Below are positions 1-8,239 of a DNA stretch of 64,000 nucleotides, in pieces. Origin of the DNA: Brevibacillus_H sp041920465 (GTDB lineage: Bacteria > Bacillota > Bacilli > Brevibacillales > Brevibacillaceae); assembly GCA_041920465.1 (NCBI GenBank), contig JBHGXW010000010.1:13901-77900 (forward strand), given 5' to 3'. The notes beneath the pieces are model-generated. The model was given only the letters and a program-made list of their open reading frames with translations, was not told the DNA's origin and did no database searches. Both the position numbers and the translations under genes were made by a program. How positions within the stretch are numbered: position 1 is the first letter of the stretch; each line of letters begins with the position of its first letter.

Positions 1-1
1 C

Positions 2-274
2 GCACGCATGATGTTAAGCGGCGCCAATGTCCTGTTATTTGACGAACCAACCAACCACTTGGATTTGGAATCCATTACCGCTTTGAACAACGGCCTGATC
101 GACTTCGACGGAACCATGCTGTTCGTCTCGCACGACCATCAATTCGTCCAAACAGTGGCGAATCGGATCGTTGAGATTACGCCGAAGGGAATTATTGACC
201 GCAGCATGACATTTGACGAATATTTGGAGAACGAAGACATCAAGCAGCTTCGTCAGTCAATGTACGCTGTCTAA
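2..274 (+). CDS. ABC-F family ATPase, C-terminal fragment (cut by window edge)
   Basis: The reading frame is open to the left edge, so this is only the last 90 or so codons of a longer gene. The visible part holds the second nucleotide-binding domain: the Walker B stretch LLFDEPTNHLDLES, then the H-loop region LFVSHDHQFV, and a short tail with the MTFDEYLE motif seen in YbiT-like ABC-F proteins. ABC-F proteins have two ATPase domains, no membrane part, and act on the ribosome in translation or antibiotic protection. The subgroup is inferred from the tail only. A hairpin terminator follows. Confidence 0.9.
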   Translation, partial: ARMMLSGANVLLFDEPTNHLDLESITALNNGLIDFDGTMLFVSHDHQFVQTVANRIVEITPKGIIDRSMTFDEYLENEDIKQLRQSMYAV

Positions 275-312
275 ACGAAAACGAACGACGACACAGCCAG
301 AAGGACTTGAGA

Positions 313-337
313 AACCACCTGAACGGGTGGTTTTCTT
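313..337 (+). terminator. Rho-independent terminator after the ABC-F gene
   Basis: Arms AACCACC (313-319) and GGTGGTT (326-332) form a 7-bp stem with a short loop, followed by a T-rich tail (TTTTCTT). Confidence 0.75.
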
Positions 338-444
338 ACTTACGGGAAGGTTTTCATATTGACATTATGTATTTTCCGTGTAAACATGTTAAGCTAATGG
401 GGAAACCCATTATAGATTGCGTAAAAGAAAAGAGGATCGGAAAG

Positions 445-1545
445 ATGAAAAGACCAGAAGATACACGGGTAGTTGTTGGAATGTCCGGTGGCGTCGATTC
501 CTCTGTTACCGCATACTTGCTGAAACAACAAGGATATGATGTCATCGGGGTCTTTATGAAAAACTGGGATGACACGGATGAATTCGGCCATTGTACCGCA
601 GAAGAAGACTTCCAGGACGTCAGACGGGTTTGCGACCAGATCGGCATTCCATATTATACCGTTAACTTCGAAAAAGAATATATGGAAAAAGTGTTTCAAT
701 ACTTCCTGGATGAATACCGCAAGGGACGCACTCCCAACCCGGATGTCATGTGTAACCGTGAAATCAAGTTTGGCGAGTTCTTAACCAAAGCAATGAGCCT
801 CGGTGCCGATTACGTGGCAACCGGTCATTATGCCCGCGTGGAGTTACGCGACGGAGAGTATCAATTGCTGCGTGGAGCAGACGAGAATAAAGATCAAACC
901 TACTTCCTGAATGCCATTGGCCAAGAGCAGCTTTCCAAGACGATGTTTCCGATTGGACACTTGCCCAAGAAACAAGTGCGCGAAATCGCCGAACAGGCAG
1001 GATTGGCTACGGCCAAGAAAAAAGACAGCACAGGCATTTGCTTCATCGGTGAACGCAATTTTCGAGAGTTTCTCCGGACTTATCTGCCGGCAACACCAGG
1101 CCCGATCGAAACGGTTGACGGCATGGTCATCGGTCAGCATGAGGGATTGATGTATTACACGTTGGGACAGCGGCAAGGCTTGGGGATCGGCGGTGGAATT
1201 GGCGGCGGTGAGCCGTGGTTTGTCGTTGATAAAGATCTGGAGCGCAACGCATTGATTGTAGCGCAAGGTTCCACTCATCCCAGACTCTTCTCAACCGGCT
1301 TGATTGCCACCGACGTGAACTGGATCAGCAAGCAAAAGCCAGATCAAGCATTCACCTGTACGGCGAAATTCCGTTACCGTCAGCCTGACCAAGGCGTAAC
1401 CGTACGTCCGTTGGAAGGAAACCGCTGTGAAGTGATCTTTGACCAACCGCAAAAGGCGGTAACACCCGGACAAGCTGTCGTCTTCTACGATGGGGAAATC
1501 TGCCTGGGCGGCGGAACGATTGATACCGTCTACAAAAACCAATAA
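445..1545 (+). CDS. mnmA: tRNA-specific 2-thiouridylase MnmA
   Basis: Cytoplasmic enzyme that makes the 2-thio group of wobble uridine 34 in tRNAs for Lys, Glu and Gln, using ATP and a persulfide donor. The N-terminus has the PP-loop GMSGGVDSS that adenylates the uridine. The catalytic cysteine regions are the VMCNREIKFGEF and DSTGICFIGERNF stretches, and a C-terminal barrel follows. The frame is open further upstream, but ATG 445 has an AGAGGAT ribosome site, begins directly before the PP-loop and gives 366 residues, the family length. It stands alone between two terminators. Confidence 0.96.
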   Translation: MKRPEDTRVVVGMSGGVDSSVTAYLLKQQGYDVIGVFMKNWDDTDEFGHCTAEEDFQDVRRVCDQIGIPYYTVNFEKEYMEKVFQYFLDEYRKGRTPNPDVMCNREIKFGEFLTKAMSLGADYVATGHYARVELRDGEYQLLRGADENKDQTYFLNAIGQEQLSKTMFPIGHLPKKQVREIAEQAGLATAKKKDSTGICFIGERNFREFLRTYLPATPGPIETVDGMVIGQHEGLMYYTLGQRQGLGIGGGIGGGEPWFVVDKDLERNALIVAQGSTHPRLFSTGLIATDVNWISKQKPDQAFTCTAKFRYRQPDQGVTVRPLEGNRCEVIFDQPQKAVTPGQAVVFYDGEICLGGGTIDTVYKNQ

Positions 1546-1554
1546 ACAGAGCAT

Positions 1555-1605
1555 AAAAAAAGAGGAGCGTTGGTTCATGATAAGAACTGACATCCTCTTT
1601 TTTTT
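1555..1605 (+). terminator. Terminator after mnmA
   Basis: Arms AAAAAAGAGGA (1555-1565) and TCCTCTTTTTT (1593-1603) pair over 11 bp and end in a run of eight T. Confidence 0.85.
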
Positions 1606-1771
1606 GCGCGTAGCTTACCCTTTTGCCCAGGAGATTCGATTATCGATAAGACGACACTCTGAGAGCTCGTCAAGCTGGTAGATCCTTGGCTAACCATGGT
1701 AAAATCAACTCAGGGAAAGATTGCCAAGGTAAATGGTCAAGATAGAATATAAGAGAGTGAGTTGTTTTAAC

Positions 1772-1969
1772 ATGATGAATTTTGGCGCGCCAGGACTTTT
1801 CGCTCTGATTCCAATGCTTGTCATGTTGTCGTTTTACGTATTTATCATCTACTTTCTAATCAGTGTGTTAAAGTTTATGAAAACAAAGGACCAGCATGAT
1901 GAGGAACGAAATCAGCAACTTCAAAAATTCATTCAACTCCTGGAAAAAAATTTAGCCGACAAGGATTAA
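1772..1969 (+). CDS. Small single-pass membrane protein of unknown function
   Basis: About 65 residues. One hydrophobic segment (roughly residues 10-32) is followed by a highly charged tail rich in Lys, Glu and Gln that could form a short coiled coil. No family recognised. ATG 1772 is preferred over the upstream ATG 1733 because a GAGAGTGAG ribosome site precedes it and the extra N-terminal residues look non-conserved. Confidence 0.6.
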   Translation: MMNFGAPGLFALIPMLVMLSFYVFIIYFLISVLKFMKTKDQHDEERNQQLQKFIQLLEKNLADKD

Positions 1970-2020
1970 AAGACACGTCATTTGTTGAAGGATCATTCGT
2001 AACCTGACAATGGAACGTTT

Positions 2021-2029
2021 TGCTATAAT
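2021..2029 (+). promoter_or_regulatory. Extended -10 promoter for the Lin0512 gene
   Basis: TGCTATAAT is a perfect -10 hexamer with the extended TGN element. The nearest -35-like block (CTGACA, 2004-2009) is too close at 14 bp, so the extended -10 probably carries the activity. Transcription would start about 50 bp before the gene. Confidence 0.55.
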
Positions 2030-2089
2030 TACGGTAGATAAAAGAGAACATGAAGCTGCACCCAACTTCGAAAATAGGAGCGAATTAGA

Positions 2090-2449
2090 ATGGAAAAAGT
2101 AATGTTTATTGAAATCGGAATGGGAATTGACCTCCATGGACAAGACGTGACCAAGGCATCTGTCAGAGCCGTTCAAAATGCGATCCATCATAATTCAATG
2201 CCTGGCTTGCGATCTGTCCTTCCTGATAACGACATTAATAACATGAAAGTGAATGTAAGATTAGCAGTTCCCGCCGACAAGGAAAAGTTAGACTTGGATG
2301 CAGTTAAAAGAGAATTGCCTTACGGTCAGGTGTCGTTTGAAGTGATAGAGGGAGGAATGCTTACATCCAGCGGTGTTGTCCTCGCAGACAAAGAAGATAA
2401 AAACGACCTCGCATATGTAGTGATAGCATCAGTTGAAGTTGGTTATTAG
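2090..2449 (+). CDS. Lin0512 family protein
   Basis: A 119-residue soluble protein that matches the Lin0512 family: N-terminal FIEIGMGIDLHGQD, a central PGLRSVLP segment and a C-terminal SGVVLADKEDKNDLAYVV segment. The family is conserved in Gram-positive bacteria and some proteobacteria, and I know of no established reaction. An AGGAG ribosome site and an extended -10 promoter precede it, and a shared terminator separates it from the convergent DUF4870 gene. Confidence 0.9.
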   Translation: MEKVMFIEIGMGIDLHGQDVTKASVRAVQNAIHHNSMPGLRSVLPDNDINNMKVNVRLAVPADKEKLDLDAVKRELPYGQVSFEVIEGGMLTSSGVVLADKEDKNDLAYVVIASVEVGY

Positions 2450-2488
2450 TCAGGCCCATTGTACGATAAACAAGATAGCCGAACCATA

Positions 2489-2537
2489 AAAAAGATGAGA
2501 AGATGTCAGACTGAACGAATATCCTCTCATCTTTTAT
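2489..2537. terminator. Bidirectional terminator between convergent genes
   Basis: Arms AAAGATGAG (2491-2499) and CTCATCTTT (2525-2533), with A-rich and T-rich flanks that can serve both the Lin0512 gene and the minus-strand DUF4870 gene. Confidence 0.75.
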
Positions 2538-2576
2538 TTTTTGGAACCTAATGACAGCTTGAGTCGGGTGGTTTCT

Positions 2577-2885
2577 TTATCTCAGGAACGAACCGATCAC
2601 CGGGTAATGGAACGGACGATCCTGCAGCGCATAGAAAATACCTTTGATTGGATAATAGAAAGCCACGATGAAAAATACGATCAAAAACGGAATGCCAATC
2701 AAAAGGAAAGAGAGAACGGCAGAAATCCAAATGAAGATACTGATGACGATATGAAAGATGAGGGCTTCCATCGCCAAATTCTTAAGCTCCTGTTCTTTTA
2801 TCAGCAACCAGACTACCAGCGGAACCAGGATTGGAGCAAAAAACGTGCTTGCATGCGTAATCACTTTGATACCTTTTGAATCCAT
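2577..2885 (-). CDS. DUF4870 domain membrane protein
   Basis: A 102-residue protein with three predicted membrane segments (about residues 12-28, 40-65 and 68-90) and the pattern THASTFFAPILVPLVVWL near the start, typical of DUF4870 (Tic20-like) small membrane proteins. Function unknown. The 250 bases between its start and the divergent gene at 3135 must hold both promoters, but none is convincing. Confidence 0.8.
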   Translation of the reverse strand: MDSKGIKVITHASTFFAPILVPLVVWLLIKEQELKNLAMEALIFHIVISIFIWISAVLSFLLIGIPFLIVFFIVAFYYPIKGIFYALQDRPFHYPVIGSFLR

Positions 2886-3134
2886 CGTTCATCGCTCATT
2901 TCTTTAAATTTTCTATTCTGAATAATGCTTCTCTTTCATTTTATACAGCAGCCTGACAATCAAACAATAGGCGGGAGCAGGAGACGGGTTCCGACTCGGG
3001 AAGGAGTTTTCCTGTCAAAACGAATCGAAAAATAAACGAAATGTTTGTGATTTTTTTGTGAACATTTTGCTCATAATAGATTAAACTAGTAGCAGAAGGA
3101 TTTAATCCTCTATACGTTAGGCGGTGAGCCAGGA

Positions 3135-3317
3135 ATGTTTCAATTCAGCCTGTTTGTCATTGGATTGGGGATTGCCTTTGGTTATGCGATGAATTCCTAT
3201 TGGTTCCATGCTTTTAACACGGTTATCGCCGATATTTTTTATATCAGCTTTACCTTTATGATGTCGAAGTTAAGTGATCTGGAAAATATGGATGACGACG
3301 AGTCTACCATAGATTAG
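3135..3317 (+). CDS. Small hydrophobic protein of unknown function
   Basis: Sixty residues: a hydrophobic N-terminal half with one or two membrane segments and an acidic tail (ENMDDDES). A GGCGGTGAG ribosome site lies at proper distance. Its last 14 bases overlap the end of the convergent DUF2269-like gene. No family recognised. Confidence 0.55.
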   Translation: MFQFSLFVIGLGIAFGYAMNSYWFHAFNTVIADIFYISFTFMMSKLSDLENMDDDESTID

Positions 3318-3735
3318 GCTTCAGTACCATCAGAAATAATAGAATCAGCATGATGAAAATATAGCCTGCTGTCGCATTCGTCAATCGCTTGATTAAGCCT
3401 GAGCGGTCCTGCCCGGTTTGCTCCAATTGGTTGAGAATTGGCGTAAAAGCGCGTGCAATAAAAAACAAGGTTCCCATAATAATGATGAATGTGGCCAACA
3501 GCCAAGAGTTTTTCCATCCCCAGCCCCCCATCCACATAAGCAAAAGGCCAGTTGTGACAAGTACATGTCCGGCGTGTTTGATACCCCATACAATCGAGCG
3601 GAAAACATCAATAAGTACTAGAATTTTCGTCTGGTCTGCCTCACGCATTTTGTTGATCATCGGAAGAAAGATCATCACGGGTCCGATGGAAACGACGACA
3701 CTAACGATATGTAAATACAAAATCCACTGGTACAT
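3304..3735 (-). CDS. DUF2269-like integral membrane protein
   Basis: A 143-residue protein with four predicted membrane helices. The N-terminal LHIVSVVVSIGP and the central GIKHAGHVLVTTGLLL, each with a histidine inside a helix, resemble DUF2269 and related small heme- or metal-associated membrane proteins. Role unknown. It overlaps the convergent small gene at 3304-3317. Confidence 0.7.
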   Translation of the reverse strand: MYQWILYLHIVSVVVSIGPVMIFLPMINKMREADQTKILVLIDVFRSIVWGIKHAGHVLVTTGLLLMWMGGWGWKNSWLLATFIIIMGTLFFIARAFTPILNQLEQTGQDRSGLIKRLTNATAGYIFIMLILLFLMVLKPNLW

Positions 3736-3767
3736 GTATTATCCTCCAAAGTTGCAATAACCAAGCC

Positions 3768-3811
3768 AAAACAGTGTAGCTCCCCGAAGGATGAGCCTAC
3801 ACTGTTTTTTT
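3768..3811. terminator. Terminator hairpin behind the ASCH gene
   Basis: Arms AAAACAGTGTAG (3768-3779) and CTACACTGTTTT (3797-3808) pair perfectly. The stronger T run is on the plus strand, although the only nearby gene end is the minus-strand ASCH gene. Confidence 0.7.
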
Positions 3812-3836
3812 AATAAGAATTTGAAGTCTCGGTAAC

Positions 3837-4163
3837 TCAGACCGGTCTGAACTCATGTACCCATACTTTCATATTCGGTAACCACGGCATGCCGGGATGC
3901 ATCGACAAAATGTATTGTTTATAGCTCTCCAAATCGGCGAATCCTTCTGCCTGGGCATCCTGATCTGTCAACTCGCCCAGCGTTTGCTGATATACCTTAT
4001 GTACTTCAAACTTTCTTCCTTCTAGCTCCATGATTTCGCCGGGATCTGCATAGCGTCCGTTGCGTCGGGTTGCCGTCTTTTCACCGCTAAGCACACGCTT
4101 GATGTCTTCCTCAACGGTTACCAAACGATCAATCGTACATGTTTTAGGCGCCAATTGCTCCAT
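3837..4163 (-). CDS. ASCH domain protein
   Basis: A 108-residue protein with the ASCH (PUA-like beta-barrel) pattern: IKRVLSGEKTATRR near residues 22-35 and the closing MKVWVHEFRPV. ASCH domains are thought to bind RNA or modified nucleotides, and some members act as N4-acetylcytidine amidohydrolases. The substrate here is unknown. An AAGGAGGAT ribosome site precedes the start. Confidence 0.85.
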   Translation of the reverse strand: MEQLAPKTCTIDRLVTVEEDIKRVLSGEKTATRRNGRYADPGEIMELEGRKFEVHKVYQQTLGELTDQDAQAEGFADLESYKQYILSMHPGMPWLPNMKVWVHEFRPV

Positions 4164-4289
4164 GTGTAATCCTCCTTAAACTGATGGTGTCCATTTCAAT
4201 TGTCTAGGCAGTTATTGAGTTTGTCACCATTATAATATACCCTATTCCATATCACCAATATCTGGACATGTAAACGGGAGGAGTTTTCA

Positions 4290-5030
4290 ATGACGAGAAT
4301 GGCTTTTATTTCGGATATCCATGGGAATGCGGTAGCACTGGAAGCCGTACTGGCTGACATAAAGGATAAAAAAGTGGACCAAATTTATGTGCTGGGTGAC
4401 ATCGCCTACCGGGGACCTGAGCCGAAGCGTGCTGTCGAGTTGGTGCGGGAACTGAATACTACGGTGATCAAGGGTAATGCCGACGAATGGACGGTAAGGG
4501 GGGTTCAACAGGGAGAAGTAGCCGATCATATCCTTGACATCATGAACGAAGAGCGGCAGTGGATCGTTTCCCGCCTGGATCAGAGCGATTTGCGTTATTT
4601 GCAGGAATTGCCGTCCGAGCTTACGCTTTCCTTGTCGGATTCGCTTGATCTGCACGCTTTTCATGCTACACCAGACAGCCTGTTTGAAATCGTGTTGCCG
4701 GAAACGCCAAAGGAGCAGTTGGAAGAAAAGCTGATGACGAAGCCAGCATCTCTTTATGTGTATGCCCATATCCACCTGCCTTACATACGGTACGTAAACG
4801 GAAAGTGTCTGGTCAACATCGGCAGCGTCGGTCTTCCTTTCGATGGATTGGCCCGTTCTTCATATGCCATTGTCGAAGCGGAACAGGATCGTTACCGGGT
4901 GACGATAGAGCGCGTTGCTTATGACATTGAAAAAGTTGTCAAGCAGTATCAGGAGGGAGAATATCCTAACCAGCAAGTGATGATCAACGTAATTCGCAAG
5001 GCCCAAAGCCCTTTTATCCCGAAGAAATAA
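4290..5030 (+). CDS. Calcineurin-like metallophosphoesterase
   Basis: A 246-residue soluble protein with the metallophosphoesterase motifs in order: DIHGN (8-12), GDIAYRGP (about 36-43), KGNADEW (about 61-67, the GNH/E position) and AHIHLP (about 158-163). It belongs to the YfcE/MJ0936-type group that binds two metal ions and cleaves phosphodiesters. The physiological substrate cannot be told from sequence. GGGAGGAG ribosome site; single gene followed by a terminator. Confidence 0.9.
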   Translation: MTRMAFISDIHGNAVALEAVLADIKDKKVDQIYVLGDIAYRGPEPKRAVELVRELNTTVIKGNADEWTVRGVQQGEVADHILDIMNEERQWIVSRLDQSDLRYLQELPSELTLSLSDSLDLHAFHATPDSLFEIVLPETPKEQLEEKLMTKPASLYVYAHIHLPYIRYVNGKCLVNIGSVGLPFDGLARSSYAIVEAEQDRYRVTIERVAYDIEKVVKQYQEGEYPNQQVMINVIRKAQSPFIPKK

Positions 5031-5041
5031 CCGGATAACGC

Positions 5042-5079
5042 AGAATCTGTCTTCCTCACAGAGACAGATTCTTTTTTTT
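5042..5079 (+). terminator. Terminator after the metallophosphoesterase
   Basis: Arms AGAATCTGTCT (5042-5052) and AGACAGATTCT (5062-5072) pair over 11 bp, followed by eight T. Confidence 0.9.
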
Positions 5080-5167
5080 GGAAGGGTTTTCGGTTCTTTT
5101 TGATGCTTTCCGAAAATATGATCTAGTAATAATGCCGTTCAGGCACCAAAAGGGAGGTTATAAGGGT

Positions 5168-6688
5168 ATGATTTACGCCCAACCGGGACAAACAGGCTCA
5201 TTAGTAACGTTTAAAAAGCGTTATGACAACTACATTGGGGGCAAATGGACTCCGCCGGTCAAAGGAGAATATTTTGAAAATATCACACCGGTGACAGGCC
5301 AGGTATATTGTGAGGTAGCCAGATCGAGTGCGGAAGATATCGAACTGGCTCTTGATGCGGCACACGCGGCTAAAGACAGGTGGGGGCGTACTTCCGTGAC
5401 GGAAAGGTCGTACATTCTGAACAAAATTGCCGATCGCATGGAAGAAAACAAAGAATTGCTGGCTGTCGCCGAAACATGGGAGAACGGCAAGCCTGTGCGC
5501 GAAACACTTGCCGCCGATACGACGCTTGCGATTGACCACTTCCGTTATTTTGCAGGCTGCATTCGCGCGCAAGAGGGCACCATCAGCCAGATTGACGAAC
5601 ATACGGTAGCGTACCATTTCCAGGAGCCGTTGGGTGTGGTGGGTCAAATCATCCCATGGAACTTCCCGATTCTTATGGCTGCCTGGAAACTGGCTCCTGC
5701 GCTTGCTGCCGGCAACTGCGTCGTACTGAAACCTGCCGAGCAGACACCTGTTTCTATTCTAGTGCTCATGGAATTAATTGAAGATTTGCTGCCGGCCGGT
5801 GTGGTCAACATCGTCAATGGATTTGGACTCGAAGCAGGGAAGCCGCTTGCCTCCAGCAACCGAATCGCCAAAATTGCCTTTACCGGTGAAACTACGACTG
5901 GACGTCTGATCATGCAGTATGCCTCCCATAACATTATTCCGGTTACGCTGGAGCTTGGAGGCAAGTCGCCAAATATCTTCCTGGAAGACGTCTGCAAGCA
6001 GGACGACGCATTCTTTAACAAGGCAGTGGAAGGCTTTGTCATGTTTGCTCTCAACCAGGGGGAAGTCTGCACTTGCCCGTCACGCGCTCTGATCCAAGAA
6101 TCCATTTACGATCAGTTCATGGAAAAAGCAATCGCCCGTGTTGCCGCGATCAAGCAGGGCAATCCGCTTGATACGGATACCATGATTGGCGCGCAAGCTT
6201 CCCAAGAACAGGTGGAAAAAATTCTATCCTACTTTGACATCGGACGACAGGAAGGTGCGGAGTGCTTGATTGGCGGTGAACGTAATCAACTGGAAGGCGA
6301 CCTTGCAGGAGGTTATTACATCAAGCCGACTGTGTTTAAAGGGCACAACAAAATGCGCATTTTCCAAGAGGAGATCTTCGGGCCGGTCGTATCCGTCACC
6401 ACTTTCAAAGATCCGGCTGAAGCTCTTGACATCGCCAATGATACGCTGTACGGCTTAGGCGCCGGTGTATGGACACGCGATGTAAACACGGCATACAAGC
6501 TGGGCAGAGAGATACAAGCAGGCCGTGTCTGGACGAACTGCTATCATGCGTATCCGGCACATGCGGCTTTCGGCGGCTACAAGGTATCCGGCATCGGACG
6601 TGAAACCCACAAAATGATGCTCTCCCACTATCAACAGACAAAAAATCTGTTAGTCAGCTACAGCGAAGACGCATTGGGCTTCTTCTGA
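5168..6688 (+). CDS. NAD-dependent (acet)aldehyde dehydrogenase, AldB/ExaC type
   Basis: A 506-residue cytoplasmic enzyme oxidising short-chain aldehydes to acids with NAD. Visible motifs: PWNFP, the nucleotide-binding FTGETTTGR, the general-base segment LELGGKSPN, the catalytic cysteine in NQGEVCTCPSR, and EEIFGPV near the end. The VCTCPSR form and 506-residue length fit the AldB/ExaC/AcoD branch. ATG 5168 is chosen because GGGAGG lies just upstream; the frame extends to 5078 but that part lacks a ribosome site. The DUF779 gene 116 bases downstream is the usual partner of this branch. Confidence 0.93.
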   Translation: MIYAQPGQTGSLVTFKKRYDNYIGGKWTPPVKGEYFENITPVTGQVYCEVARSSAEDIELALDAAHAAKDRWGRTSVTERSYILNKIADRMEENKELLAVAETWENGKPVRETLAADTTLAIDHFRYFAGCIRAQEGTISQIDEHTVAYHFQEPLGVVGQIIPWNFPILMAAWKLAPALAAGNCVVLKPAEQTPVSILVLMELIEDLLPAGVVNIVNGFGLEAGKPLASSNRIAKIAFTGETTTGRLIMQYASHNIIPVTLELGGKSPNIFLEDVCKQDDAFFNKAVEGFVMFALNQGEVCTCPSRALIQESIYDQFMEKAIARVAAIKQGNPLDTDTMIGAQASQEQVEKILSYFDIGRQEGAECLIGGERNQLEGDLAGGYYIKPTVFKGHNKMRIFQEEIFGPVVSVTTFKDPAEALDIANDTLYGLGAGVWTRDVNTAYKLGREIQAGRVWTNCYHAYPAHAAFGGYKVSGIGRETHKMMLSHYQQTKNLLVSYSEDALGFF

Positions 6689-6804
6689 CGACAGCGCTCA
6701 TAGAGACACTCATAGAGACACCGGTATAAATATCGGCGGTTGACTGTCATTGTATCGCCTCTTAATATGATAGCTGAAGGGATTGGCGATAAGGGGGCAT
6801 CTGT

Positions 6805-7179
6805 ATGGCAGAAGTACAAAAAGTTCTAGCCACACAAAAAGCACTGCAACTGATCGAACGCCTGAAGCAAAAGTACGGTCCGCTTTTGTTTCATCAATCA
6901 GGAGGGTGCTGCGACGGCAGTTCACCGATGTGTTACCCTGCCGACGAATTTCTTGTAAGCGAATACGATGTGTTGTTGGGAAAAATCGGCGGTTGTCCGT
7001 TCTATATGAGCCAAGCCCAATACGAGTATTGGAAGCATACCCAGCTCATAATCGATGTGGTAGAGGGACGGGGCGGCATGTTCTCGCTCGAAGGTCCGGA
7101 AGGGGTACGTTTCCTGACCAGATCAAGAGTATTCAGCGATGAAGAATATACGATTTTGCGGGAAAAAGGGATGTTATAG
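6805..7179 (+). CDS. DUF779 protein, partner of the aldehyde dehydrogenase
   Basis: A 124-residue protein with the DUF779 hallmark HQSGGCCDGSSPMCYP (about residues 31-46) and a conserved GCPFYMS motif. The clustered cysteines suggest metal or redox binding, though no activity is firmly established. Members of this family are commonly encoded beside ExaC-type acetaldehyde dehydrogenases, as here, so it is probably an accessory factor. The 116-base gap may hold its own promoter. Confidence 0.88.
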   Translation: MAEVQKVLATQKALQLIERLKQKYGPLLFHQSGGCCDGSSPMCYPADEFLVSEYDVLLGKIGGCPFYMSQAQYEYWKHTQLIIDVVEGRGGMFSLEGPEGVRFLTRSRVFSDEEYTILREKGML

Positions 7180-7198
7180 AGGATTATCTGGAAGACGG

Positions 7199-7236
7199 GG
7201 TACTCAGGGTCATCAGCCTTGGGTACCTTTTTCTTT
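7199..7236 (+). terminator. Terminator after the DUF779 gene
   Basis: Arms GGTAC/AGG (199-203, 206-208 of the 7-kb line) and CCT/GTACC (7217-7219, 7223-7227) form an interrupted stem followed by TTTTTCTTTTT. Confidence 0.7.
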
Positions 7237-7399
7237 TTGGTGTAAGAAATGGAGCTGCATAATATTGACAGGTTTAGCCAACTTGAACATGATATGTGTA
7301 TGATACAAATATCGTTTAATTCAACTAATGTTTTGTACAATTGATGTTTATCGCAATTAAAATTTCTTGCGATTGATTCTTTACGTCGGAGGTGTTTTG

Positions 7400-7852
7400 A
7401 TGGAGCGCGATCAAATATTAGAGCTTCGTCAGACAGTACAAAGATTTATTAGGCTATTTGGACTGTTGGAACAGAGCGTAACACCGTGCGGGTATTCCCT
7501 ATCTCTCTCACAGGTGTTTGCGTTACAAGAGCTGGAGAAACAGAAAATAACGATCGGAGAACTGTCAGACAGGTTGCATTTGGACAGGAGTACGGGAAGC
7601 CGCCTGGTAGACAGTTTGGTGAAAGGCGGATTTGTTCAGCGAGAATTAAATGAAGCAAACCGGCGTGAGGTATTGGCCTCGTTAACGGAGAGAGGGCAGC
7701 GATCCATTCAGCAGGTTCGAGAACAATCTGTCAGTTTTTATGAGTCTGTCCTGAAGGGATTATCGAAAGAAGAGCAAACTCAAATTCTGCGAAGCTTTCA
7801 AACGTTTACGGATTCATTATCCAAAGTGAGGAGGGAACAGAATGAATCCTAA
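7400..7852 (+). CDS. MarR-family transcriptional regulator
   Basis: A 150-residue winged-helix protein. The recognition region reads ITIGELSDRLHLDRSTGSRLVDSLVKGGFV (about 55-85) and the wing ends in REVLASLTERG. MarR proteins bind as dimers to palindromes near their own promoter. ATG 7400 has a perfect GGAGGT at 7388-7393. It overlaps the next membrane gene by 11 bases, so the two are translationally coupled. A TTGACA (7265-7270) lies upstream but its -10 (CATGAT) is weak. Confidence 0.92.
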   Translation: MERDQILELRQTVQRFIRLFGLLEQSVTPCGYSLSLSQVFALQELEKQKITIGELSDRLHLDRSTGSRLVDSLVKGGFVQRELNEANRREVLASLTERGQRSIQQVREQSVSFYESVLKGLSKEEQTQILRSFQTFTDSLSKVRREQNES

Positions 7853-8156
7853 GACAAGTGTTGCAACCACATCCGTTATTTCCGTTATCCTCTCTTTCTT
7901 TGCATCTTCCCACCACTGGCTTCACATGTCCGTGTTACTCCTTTTAGGAGGCTCTACCGAGGTAATGGCAGCAATGCAAGGTTTTTTATGGCTGCGAAGG
8001 TTCATGATTATCATGACGGTCGCAACGGTGTTTTTCTCGATTTATCGGTTGATCAGGCATCGTTGCAAAGAGAAGTGGGTGGTAGGACTCACATCTTTCT
8101 CTGCTATGCTATCTGTTGGTTTTGTACTCTACACTTTGCTTGATTTCGGATGGTAG
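7842..8156 (+). CDS. Small membrane protein co-transcribed with the MarR gene
   Basis: A 104-residue protein with three predicted membrane helices (about 10-40, 48-70 and 80-102). No family recognised. Its ribosome site GAGGAGGG lies inside the end of the MarR gene. It may be the target or signal partner of that regulator, but nothing in the sequence proves this. Confidence 0.75.
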   Translation: MNPKTSVATTSVISVILSFFASSHHWLHMSVLLLLGGSTEVMAAMQGFLWLRRFMIIMTVATVFFSIYRLIRHRCKEKWVVGLTSFSAMLSVGFVLYTLLDFGW

Positions 8157-8193
8157 AGAGTTTCGTGCTTCCGATGAATCAGTAGAATTCGAT

Positions 8194-8238
8194 GAAAAAG
8201 AGGTCTTTCCGTTTTGGAAGGAGTACCTCTTCTTTTTG
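8194..8238. terminator. Bidirectional terminator
   Basis: Arms AAAAAGAGGT (8195-8204) and ACCTCTTCTTTTT (8225-8237) lie between the plus-strand membrane gene and the minus-strand HD-GYP gene. Confidence 0.8.
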
Positions 8239-8239
8239 T

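Noticed and set aside
5078..5167. N-terminal extension of the first aldehyde dehydrogenase
   Set aside because: It starts inside the terminator tail of the previous gene; the GGGAGG site points to ATG 5168.
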